This document shows, piece by piece, positions 1-7,415 of a DNA stretch of 64,000 bases (position 1 is the stretch's first letter; each line of letters opens with the position of its first letter). The DNA lies in NCBI RefSeq assembly GCF_009828025.1, contig NZ_WTYA01000009.1, positions 1-64,000 of the forward strand. Reading direction: 5' to 3'. The DNA comes from Qipengyuania algicida. Lineage in GTDB: Bacteria > Pseudomonadota > Alphaproteobacteria > Sphingomonadales > Sphingomonadaceae. The position numbers and the translations under genes are program-made. The notes under the pieces were generated by a model that made no database searches, was not told where the DNA came from, and saw nothing but the letters and a program-made list of their open reading frames with translations.

Positions 1-63
1 CTGACCTTCGCCATCTTCAGGACGCACATCGCTGCTGCTGGCAACATCCGGGCTCAAAGCCAT
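1..63 (-). CDS. N-terminus of an unidentified protein, cut by the window edge
   Basis: Only the first 21 codons are inside the window. Translation starts MALSPDVASSSDVRPEDGE. A good ribosome binding site (GAGAGGAAAA) sits just upstream of the ATG, which is why I call it a gene. It lies 172 bases downstream of the GH97 gene on the same strand and may be the next gene of that locus or a separate unit. The visible residues are too few and too generic to assign a family. Confidence 0.5.
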   Translation of the reverse strand, partial: MALSPDVASSSDVRPEDGEGQ

Positions 64-176
64 GCGCTTTTCCTCTCAACCGATTTGGCGATCCGTTCTC
101 TCGACCGGCCGCAGGGCTGCCTTTTCTAACGCTCGACTATCCGAATAATCCAGCTTGGGCCAGACATGGCTGAGCC

Positions 177-182
177 ATTATA
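177..182 (-). promoter_or_regulatory. Possible -10 element upstream of the left-edge gene
   Basis: The minus strand reads TATAAT here, about 115 bases upstream of the ATG at 63 and downstream of the GH97 stop. No convincing -35 hexamer lies 16-18 bases further upstream, so this is a weak call. Confidence 0.25.
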
Positions 183-235
183 CCCTCAAGCCTGAGCTGA
201 ATACGATTGCGCTTGTCCGGAGCGCTGCTCGATCG

Positions 236-2287
236 TCAGCGCTTCGTTGGTGCCAGCGAAATGGCAAAACCCCCGGCCCGAGCCATCGGGACCGCCAGTT
301 TCTCGCCTTTCCTCACGGTCCTGGTGCCGATGGCGATGCGGTGCTTGGCCGCCTGATCGCCGAGCCCGTCCGCGCCGTCCCCGTCGCGATAGATTGTGGC
401 GGTATAGCTGCGGTTCGGATCCAGGAAATCGAGCGTCAGATTGGCAGTGCGCGCCTTGTCGTCGGTCACCCCGCCGACATACCACGCATCGGAATGGCGA
501 TCCTTGCGCGCGATTACAGCGTGTTCGCCGATTGCGCCGTCGAGCATGATCGAATCCGACCAATCGACGGGGACCTGCTCGATGAATTTCAGTTCCTGCG
601 GATATTTGGCAAGGTTCTCGATCGTGTCGGCGGCCATTTGCAGCGGCGAATAGATCACCACGTAATAGGCCAGCTGGCGCGCGATGGTGGAGGGGATCGG
701 CGTGTTGCCACGCCCGGCCAGAGAGAGCACGCCGGGCGTGTAATCCATCGGACCCGACAGCAGGCGAGTGAACACCAGCGTCGGCACATGGCTGGGCGGG
801 TTCTTGGGCACGCCCCAGGCATCATATTCCGCCCCGCGCGCGCCTTCGCGAGCGACGAGGTTGGGATAGGTACGCCGCAGCCCCGTGTCCTTCACCGGCT
901 CATGCGCGTCGATAGCGACATGATATTTTGCCGCAGCAAGTGCGACTGCGAGGTGATGCTGCACAGAGCGCTGGCCGTCATGCCATTCGTAAACCTCGCC
1001 CTTGCACGGATCATAGATGTCAGCGTTGCAGCTGATCAGCCCGCCTGCATCGGCAACATAGCCGGTCTTGACCGCCTCGATGCCGAGCTTTTGGTCCATC
1101 GCGAAAGCGGCATCCATCTGCTTCTCGAAATTCGCGATGTTTCCGCCGGTTTCATCGTGACCGATGATGTCCACGCCCTTCTTGCGGGCATAATCGGTGA
1201 CGGCTTTCAGGTCGTAATCGGGATAAGCCTCGGTGAAACTGAAATCGCGACCATTGCCGAACCAGGTCCCGTCCCAGCCCTTGTTCCAGCCTTCGACCAA
1301 CACGCCGCCAAAGCCATGCTTGGCTGCGAAATCGATGTATTTCTTTGTATGCGCAGTGGTAGCGCCATGGTCGGGACCGCTCGCCCAAGTCCAATGGTTG
1401 AGGTGCAAGTCCCACCATATCCCGATAAACTTCTGTGGGTGCACCCAGCTCACATCGCCCAGCTTGTTGGGTTCGTTGAGGTTGAGCTCCATCGCGCTTT
1501 CGAACAGGCCCTTGGGACTGTCGGTGATCAGGATCGTGCGCCAGGGCGTGTTGAACGCGCCATGCCGTACGACCTTCGCACCGCGCGAGGATGGGGCAAG
1601 CTCGGCCCGCAGCGTGGTGCCCCGCATTCGCCGCAGCCACATGCTCGAATAATCGACCAGTGCCGCCTCATGAAACGAGAGATACGGCCCGTCCGCCAGA
1701 TGCATGGTCACAGGCGTGTTCACCGTCGACAGCGCAGAGATCGGCGACTTGGAATAGATATATTCGTAGCGGTTCCAGTCGCCCGCCGGGATCGACCAGG
1801 CCGTGCCGTCACCCGCAATCGCAAACTCGGTCAGTTCTTCGGCGATATTGGCGGTCTTGAGGCTCGCCTGATCGGGAAATTCATAACGGAAACCGACGCC
1901 ATCGTCGAACACCCGCACACGCACGGTCATCCGCCGTGCGCCGGGATCGCTCTGCTGCAGGGCTATCGCCAGCTCTTTGTGGTTGTTGCGGATGAAGCGC
2001 TTTTCGCCCCACGGCTGCTCCCAGCGCGTATCGGCAGTGGCGGTGGTCTCGCCAATGATCTTGAAATCGCGCCGCATCGGCGGGCTGTCGGTGAAGTTGA
2101 AGCCCAGGTCCGACTGATCGATGACTGGCTTGCCATCGCGCATTACCGAATAATACGGCACGCCCTCGCCGGTCACGTCGAGTGTCACCACGATACGTCC
2201 ATCGGGCGAGGAGACGGTTGCTGCCTGCACAGGAACTGCTGTCACAAGCAGGGCGACAAAGGCCAGCAGCCGAATGGGAAGTTTCAT
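236..2287 (-). CDS. GH97 alpha-glucosidase, SusB-like, secreted
   Basis: Glycoside hydrolase family 97, 683 residues, hydrolysing alpha-glucosides such as maltooligosaccharides in the periplasm. Residues 1-22 are a signal peptide ending VPVQA. The N-terminal beta-sandwich is followed by a TIM barrel. Glutamates E463 (AHEPVKDTG) and E487 (ARGAEYDAW) are 24 residues apart, the spacing of SusB E508 and E532. The loop KTGYV (407-411) has Gly where retaining members carry the nucleophilic Asp, so an inverting, SusB-type enzyme is expected. The start codon overlaps the stop of the upstream GH13 gene (bases 2284-2287, ATGA), so translation is probably coupled. It is the last gene of the leftward arm. 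Confidence 0.93.
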   Translation of the reverse strand: MKLPIRLLAFVALLVTAVPVQAATVSSPDGRIVVTLDVTGEGVPYYSVMRDGKPVIDQSDLGFNFTDSPPMRRDFKIIGETTATADTRWEQPWGEKRFIRNNHKELAIALQQSDPGARRMTVRVRVFDDGVGFRYEFPDQASLKTANIAEELTEFAIAGDGTAWSIPAGDWNRYEYIYSKSPISALSTVNTPVTMHLADGPYLSFHEAALVDYSSMWLRRMRGTTLRAELAPSSRGAKVVRHGAFNTPWRTILITDSPKGLFESAMELNLNEPNKLGDVSWVHPQKFIGIWWDLHLNHWTWASGPDHGATTAHTKKYIDFAAKHGFGGVLVEGWNKGWDGTWFGNGRDFSFTEAYPDYDLKAVTDYARKKGVDIIGHDETGGNIANFEKQMDAAFAMDQKLGIEAVKTGYVADAGGLISCNADIYDPCKGEVYEWHDGQRSVQHHLAVALAAAKYHVAIDAHEPVKDTGLRRTYPNLVAREGARGAEYDAWGVPKNPPSHVPTLVFTRLLSGPMDYTPGVLSLAGRGNTPIPSTIARQLAYYVVIYSPLQMAADTIENLAKYPQELKFIEQVPVDWSDSIMLDGAIGEHAVIARKDRHSDAWYVGGVTDDKARTANLTLDFLDPNRSYTATIYRDGDGADGLGDQAAKHRIAIGTRTVRKGEKLAVPMARAGGFAISLAPTKR

Positions 2288-3912
2288 AGTGAGATCACAA
2301 TTGCGGAGAAGGGGGGAAGAGCAAAACTGTCAGCGTCATTGACCGAGGCGATGATCGTGCCGCGGCCTGCGTTTTCGGCGAGGGCGAGCGTCGATCCCCC
2401 CAGATTTGCCAGCAATCGCACGGTTTCGCCTTCCGCCTCGCGCTCAAGCCATAGCAAATTGCCTTCGGCTCGGCAGGCCGTGACCCGGCCATGGTGCAAG
2501 GCAGGATGCGCGCGCCGCAGTGCGAGCATGGCGCGGGTATGTTGCAGTAGCGATCCGTCATCACGCTGTTGCACGTCGACCGCGCGAACGCGATTCTCCT
2601 CACCCACGGGCAGCCATGGCTCGCTGGAGCCGAAACCGGCATCGCCAGCCTCCGCCTGCCACGGCATCGGCGTGCGCGCACCGTCGCGGCTAAGCGTCAG
2701 CGGCCAATTGGCGATCGCTTCGGGGTCGTGGAGCTGTTCGAAAGGAATATCGACCTGAGTCAGGCCCAGTTCCTCACCCTGATAGAGGATGATGTTGCCG
2801 CGCAGGCAGGCAAGCAGCAACAGCTTAAGCCGCGCATAGGCAGCCTGATCCCCGGCCTCGCACCAGCGTGACAGCGCACGCGGCGCATCGTGGTTTTCGA
2901 ATGCCCAGCTTGGCCAGCCAACACCTGGCTCATCCGGCCATTCGGCCAGTGCGCTGCACAGCGTTTCCGGCTTCAATTTGTCGGCATACAGGAAATTGAA
3001 CCCATAGGCCGAATTGAGATGGGTTTCGCCCTGTGTGAACGCCTTCATCTCGCGTTCGGCGTCGTCCCCGCCAACTTCGGCAACCGTAAAAATCGCCTCG
3101 TAGCTGTCGGTCAGCGCCCGGATTCGCTCGATAAAGGAGGGTATGTCAGGATGGCTTTGATTGTAGATTTTGCGCTGGAAATCGAACGGGCGCGTGCGCG
3201 GCTTGCCAGTGGCGGGCGCGGGCGGATTGTCGCGCAATTGCAGGTCGTGCATCGCAAAATTGAGCGCGTCGATGCGGAATCCATCGACCCCGCGGTCGAG
3301 CCAGAAGCGCATGACATCGAGCACCGCATCCTGCACTTGCGGATTGTGCAGGTTGAGTTGCGGCTGGCTGCTGAGGAAATTGTGCAGGTAATATTGCCCG
3401 CGCCGGGCGTCCCACGTCCACGCGGGACCCCCGAACACGGACTGCCAGTTCGACGGTGGCGACCCGTCGGGCTTGGCATCTGCCCAGACATACCAGTCGC
3501 TTTTCGGACCGGCTCTGTCTGCGCGGCTTGCGATGAACCAGTCGTGCTGGTCCGAACTGTGTGAATAGACCTGATCGATCAGAACCTTGAGGTCCAGCTC
3601 ATGCGCGCGCACCACCAGCGCATCGAAATCCGCCAATGTCCCGAAGATCGGGTCAACATCGCGGTAATCGGCCACATCATAGCCGAAGTCTTTCATCGGC
3701 GAGCGGAAGAACGGGCTCAGCCAGATGGCATCGACGCCAAGCTCGGCGACATGGTCGAGTCGGCTGGTGATCCCGGGCAGATCGCCGATTCCATCGCCGT
3801 TGGCATCCATGAAACTGCGCGGATAGATCTGGTAGATCGCCGCGCCTTTCCACCAGGGCAGCGCGTCAGTGCTGCTGGCGTGCATCGTGTGTGGACTGAG
3901 AGCTTGGTTCAT
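2284..3912 (-). CDS. GH13 alpha-glucosidase (oligo-1,6-/alpha-1,4-glucosidase type)
   Basis: 542 residues, releasing glucose from the non-reducing ends of maltooligosaccharides. The barrel begins at WWKGAAIYQIYPRSF (20-34). The catalytic triad is visible: D215 in GFRIDALNF, E279 in FTVAEVGG and D342 in FENHDAPR. There is no signal peptide, so the enzyme should be cytoplasmic. I chose the ATG at 3912 because it overlaps the stop of the amylase gene (3909-3912, ATGA); the reading frame stays open upstream but that part lies inside the amylase. The C-terminal domain is short and ends ISL. Sequence resembles the GH13_23-like alpha-glucosidases of proteobacteria, but the exact subfamily was not tested. 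Confidence 0.92.
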   Translation of the reverse strand: MNQALSPHTMHASSTDALPWWKGAAIYQIYPRSFMDANGDGIGDLPGITSRLDHVAELGVDAIWLSPFFRSPMKDFGYDVADYRDVDPIFGTLADFDALVVRAHELDLKVLIDQVYSHSSDQHDWFIASRADRAGPKSDWYVWADAKPDGSPPSNWQSVFGGPAWTWDARRGQYYLHNFLSSQPQLNLHNPQVQDAVLDVMRFWLDRGVDGFRIDALNFAMHDLQLRDNPPAPATGKPRTRPFDFQRKIYNQSHPDIPSFIERIRALTDSYEAIFTVAEVGGDDAEREMKAFTQGETHLNSAYGFNFLYADKLKPETLCSALAEWPDEPGVGWPSWAFENHDAPRALSRWCEAGDQAAYARLKLLLLACLRGNIILYQGEELGLTQVDIPFEQLHDPEAIANWPLTLSRDGARTPMPWQAEAGDAGFGSSEPWLPVGEENRVRAVDVQQRDDGSLLQHTRAMLALRRAHPALHHGRVTACRAEGNLLWLEREAEGETVRLLANLGGSTLALAENAGRGTIIASVNDADSFALPPFSAIVISL

Positions 3913-5780
3913 TGCGTTTGCTCTTTGACGCGGCACACCGCCCAGCCGAAAGCGGGCAGAGCGATGGGTGCGCTGCCGGGGGCGCTGACGGCGGTGGGGC
4001 ATTGGCCCGAAAGTGCCTCGAATGTACGCGCGCCATAGCCTACGACCACATTGGCGCTGCGATCTTCATCGGCGGTGTTGAATGCGATCAGATATTCATC
4101 GCCCGTCTTGGGATCGAAGCGGCTGACGGCGAAAATTCCCGGACCTTGCTCATAATGGCGCACCACCTGCCGCCCAAGGGTGAGCGCCGGATTATGCTCG
4201 CGGATGCGCGACAGCTCTGCGATCAGGCGGAACAGCGGCCCGTCGGTATCGAAATTGGCATCGGCGGTGGTCTTGTCGGACCCCAGCAGGTGTTCCTTGT
4301 TATAGACCGCGACCTTGCTCGGCATCATATCCTCGCGCGCCAGCTGGTCGCCGCCCGAGCCTGGAAAGCCCTGCTCGTCGCCGTAATAGATCACCGGCGC
4401 ACCGCGCAGCGTCAACAGCATGGCATGGGCCAACTCGACCCGCTGAAGCAGCTCGGCTTGCGAAATATTCGGCATATCCTCTTTGACGAGGCTGGCGAAG
4501 CGTCCCATGTCGTGATTGCCGAGGAAGGTCGGCAGGTTCAGCGCGGCTTTCTCGCCGCCCTGGTAAAGCACGTCGCCGGCGAACAGATCAGCCAGAACGA
4601 CAGTGCCCTTGTCCTGCCCCACCACTTCGCGCACCGCCTGCTGGAAAGCGAAATCGAGCACCGCGGGCAAATGATCGCGGCGGGTGTATTGGGCGATGTA
4701 GCCGTTGTTGGCGTCTTGCCTGAAGACTTCGCCGAACATGGTGAAATTGGGGATGCCCTTCGCGTGCGCGACCTTCATGATCGCCGGCACGAACACGCGC
4801 CAGAAACCCGGATCGACATGGCGCGCGGTATCGATGCGGAAGCCGTCGATCCCGTAATCCTCGATCCATTTGGCGTAGATGTCGATCATCCCCCTGCGAA
4901 CGCGCGGGTTCTCGGTGAAAAGGTCGTCGAGCCCGGAAAAGTCGCCAAACCGGCTGTCTTCGCCGGTGAAGGTCGAATTGCCGCGGTTGTGGTAGTAGAT
5001 CACATTGTTGAGCCAGTCCGGCTTCTTGATGTGTTCCTCGCCCTTGGGAATGTAGGGGGTATAAGCGTAATCGGGATCGGTCAGTTTCGCGAAATTTTCG
5101 GGCGTCGAAACCGTGTCGCCCATGAAACCGGGATTGATCGGTTGGCCCTTCAGACCGAGCTTGCGCGAATAAGGATAGTCGCCGCGGCTGCGATATTTGT
5201 AATCGTTCGCATCGCCCTCGCGATAACGAATGACGTCCGCCGTATGGTTGGTGATGATGTCCATGTAGACCTTCATTCCCATGGCGTGTGCCTTGTCGAC
5301 GAAGGTCTTGAATTCCGCCTTGGTCCCAAAGTGCGGATCGGGCTGGGTGAAGTCGGTAATCCAGTAGCCGTGATAGCCGGCGCTCTCATGACCCTTCGGA
5401 CCTTGAACGGGCTTGTTCTTGAAGATCGGCGCGAACCAGATCGCGGTGATACCCAGCTGTTGGAGATAGGGCAGCTTCTCGGTCAGGCCTTTGAGGTCGC
5501 CTCCGTGGTAGAAACCCTTGTCGCTGGGATCGAACCCCGTCGAAAGCCTGCCGCCGGTGTAACCGCCGGTATCGTTCGACGTTTCGCCATTGGCGAAGCG
5601 GTCGGGCAGGACGAAATAGATTACCTCCTGCGACGGTGCGCGCTGGCGGAGGGCAGCGAGTGAGGCAGATGCCTCCGCGGCTGATTTACCGACCGCTTTG
5701 GGAGCAGCATCGACGGTTTGAGCGGCGACGAGCAGCGCGACGGCCGATGAAAGCGACGCGAGGTGACGTATGGCGATCAT
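3909..5780 (-). CDS. Secreted GH13 alpha-amylase
   Basis: 623 residues with a signal peptide (about 1-26, ending TVDAA), so a periplasmic or surface enzyme that shortens starch or maltodextrin. The barrel starts at EVIYFVLPDRF (52-62). The triad is D317 in GFRIDTARH, E351 in MFGEVF and D424 in LGNHDMGRF. A beta-sandwich C-domain follows from about residue 530. The start overlaps the halogenase stop (5777-5780, ATGA) and the end overlaps the alpha-glucosidase start, placing it in the middle of a tightly coupled four-gene run. It is distinct from the second GH13 enzyme at 17012, which has a different domain layout. Confidence 0.92.
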   Translation of the reverse strand: MIAIRHLASLSSAVALLVAAQTVDAAPKAVGKSAAEASASLAALRQRAPSQEVIYFVLPDRFANGETSNDTGGYTGGRLSTGFDPSDKGFYHGGDLKGLTEKLPYLQQLGITAIWFAPIFKNKPVQGPKGHESAGYHGYWITDFTQPDPHFGTKAEFKTFVDKAHAMGMKVYMDIITNHTADVIRYREGDANDYKYRSRGDYPYSRKLGLKGQPINPGFMGDTVSTPENFAKLTDPDYAYTPYIPKGEEHIKKPDWLNNVIYYHNRGNSTFTGEDSRFGDFSGLDDLFTENPRVRRGMIDIYAKWIEDYGIDGFRIDTARHVDPGFWRVFVPAIMKVAHAKGIPNFTMFGEVFRQDANNGYIAQYTRRDHLPAVLDFAFQQAVREVVGQDKGTVVLADLFAGDVLYQGGEKAALNLPTFLGNHDMGRFASLVKEDMPNISQAELLQRVELAHAMLLTLRGAPVIYYGDEQGFPGSGGDQLAREDMMPSKVAVYNKEHLLGSDKTTADANFDTDGPLFRLIAELSRIREHNPALTLGRQVVRHYEQGPGIFAVSRFDPKTGDEYLIAFNTADEDRSANVVVGYGARTFEALSGQCPTAVSAPGSAPIALPAFGWAVCRVKEQTQ

Positions 5781-7294
5781 GCGGACAACTCCTGGTGTGC
5801 ATCGCAGTGGTGGGAAACGAATTGCGCATGATCCGGCATCTGGGCGACCTCGCGGGCGATCAGTTGCTCGATGACCGACATGTATTCGGCAAGTTCGGAT
5901 GACGAGATTGCATCGGCGATCGGATGGTGACCGCGCGGCATCAATCCCTGGCCTACCAGCACCTGAAGCCAGCCGACTTCGGTGAACAGTTCCTCATGCT
6001 CGCGCGTAATATGGCCGTTGCCACACCACAGGGCGATTTTGGAAGCCAGTGTATCGGGCAGTTCCATCGCGCGGAAGGCTTGCCAGAATGGTTCTTCGCG
6101 CCGGTTGGCGTGGTAGTGCAGGATCAGGAAATCGCGAATGCGCTCCCATTCGAAATCACTCTGGCGATTGAATTCGTCGCGATCTGCCGGCTCCACCCGA
6201 CGTCCGGGGATGAGCTTGAGCAACCGAGCAATGGCCGACTGGATCATATGGATGCTGGTCGATTCAAGCGGCTCCATGAACCCCGCCGCCAACCCCATCG
6301 CAATGACGTTGTGCGACCACGCCTGCTGCCGCTTGCCGGTCCGGAAGCGGATCAGACGCGGGTCGCCTTGCGGTTCGCCTTCGATATTGGCCAGCAGTTG
6401 CGAAGCTGCCGCATCATCGTCGAGATGCGCGCTGGAATAGACGATACCATTGCCGGTGCGATGCTGGAGCGGAATGCGCCATTGCCAGCCCGCCTGATGC
6501 GCGCTCGCACGGGTATAGGGGGTGAAATCGGCCGCTCGCATCGACGCCACGGCCTGGGCGCTGTCGCAGGGAAGCCAGCGCGACCAGTCGTCGAAACCGA
6601 CGCCGAGTGTTTTTGAAATCAGCAGCCCGCCAAACCCGGTGCAGTCGATGAAGAAATCGCCCGAAACCTCGTGTCCGCCATCGAGGGTCAGCGTCGCGAT
6701 ATCGCCGCTCCCGGCGTCGCGGTGGACATGGGCAATCCGCCCTTCGATACGCTCGACCCCGCGCGCTTCGGCGTAGCGCCGCAAATGGGCCGCATAGAGC
6801 GCCGCATCGAAATGAAACGCATAGGGCATGTCCGGCAGCGTCTTGGCGGTACGCGGCCGGCCCCGCTGCATCCGTCCGGCCAGCGCCGCCATATTGTTCA
6901 GCGAGTAGCGTACGAGTTCGCCGTCGGCCTTGCCCTCGGCCATTGCGCGCAGCCAGTACTGATGGAACGGCAACAGACCTGCATCGCGCCCGATATCGCC
7001 GAAGGCGTGCATGTATCTGGTGCCCGGCTTCACCCAGTCAACGAACTCGATCCCCAGCTTGAAAGTGCCCCCGGTGGTGCGCAGGAATTCGTCTTCATCG
7101 AGGCCCAAGGCATCGTTGAAAAGGCGAATTTGCGGGATCGTCGCTTCGCCGACGCCGACGGTACCGATGGCATCGGATTCGATCAGGGCAATGGAAAATC
7201 CGCTGCCGAGAAAGCGCGCGAAGCTTGCTGCGGCCATCCATCCCGCAGTCCCGCCGCCGGCAATGACGACGCTGATCGGAGTGGAGCCTGTCAT
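5777..7294 (-). CDS. Flavin-dependent halogenase, tryptophan-halogenase family
   Basis: 505 residues. The family uses FADH2, O2 and halide to make HOCl/HOBr, which is passed along a tunnel to a lysine that directs halogenation. Visible: the FAD fold GGGTAGW (13-19), the family lysine K79 in TFKLGIEF, the signature WQWRIP (270-275) that separates halogenases from other flavin monooxygenases, and EPLEST (341-346). The ATG at 7294 is preceded by a GGGGAAG-type ribosome site. It lies between a TonB receptor and an amylase, a linkage common in Caulobacter, Xanthomonas and sphingomonads, where the natural substrate is unknown. No reductase partner is nearby. Confidence 0.9.
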   Translation of the reverse strand: MTGSTPISVVIAGGGTAGWMAAASFARFLGSGFSIALIESDAIGTVGVGEATIPQIRLFNDALGLDEDEFLRTTGGTFKLGIEFVDWVKPGTRYMHAFGDIGRDAGLLPFHQYWLRAMAEGKADGELVRYSLNNMAALAGRMQRGRPRTAKTLPDMPYAFHFDAALYAAHLRRYAEARGVERIEGRIAHVHRDAGSGDIATLTLDGGHEVSGDFFIDCTGFGGLLISKTLGVGFDDWSRWLPCDSAQAVASMRAADFTPYTRASAHQAGWQWRIPLQHRTGNGIVYSSAHLDDDAAASQLLANIEGEPQGDPRLIRFRTGKRQQAWSHNVIAMGLAAGFMEPLESTSIHMIQSAIARLLKLIPGRRVEPADRDEFNRQSDFEWERIRDFLILHYHANRREEPFWQAFRAMELPDTLASKIALWCGNGHITREHEELFTEVGWLQVLVGQGLMPRGHHPIADAISSSELAEYMSVIEQLIAREVAQMPDHAQFVSHHCDAHQELSA

Positions 7295-7365
7295 ACCGCT
7301 TCCCCTCTTCCCCTGAGCGCAAGAAGACACATTCCCCGCCGCCAAAGCAAGTGGCGGCAGGCTCC

Positions 7366-7407
7366 AAAAAGGCAGGGTAGCGGACGGATAGCCGCCGCCA
7401 CCCTGCC
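7366..7407 (-). terminator. Rho-independent terminator after the TonB receptor gene
   Basis: A 13-bp stem (7371-7383 with 7395-7407, one G-U pair in the minus-strand RNA) is followed on the minus strand by UUUUU from bases 7366-7370. It lies just after the receptor stop codon and before the halogenase, so it should reduce transcription into the enzyme genes. A second 7-bp hairpin without a U-tract lies at 7338-7358. Confidence 0.8.
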
Positions 7408-7415
7408 AGGGAGGA

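Noticed and set aside
155-2758. Very long open frame on the plus strand opposite the GH97 and GH13 genes
   Set aside because: It is antisense to two genes with complete catalytic motifs. GC-rich third positions keep many opposite frames open in this window; its translation has no recognisable domain.
3912-5663. 583-residue plus-strand frame opposite the alpha-amylase
   Set aside because: Shadow of the amylase; no ribosome site and no family motif.
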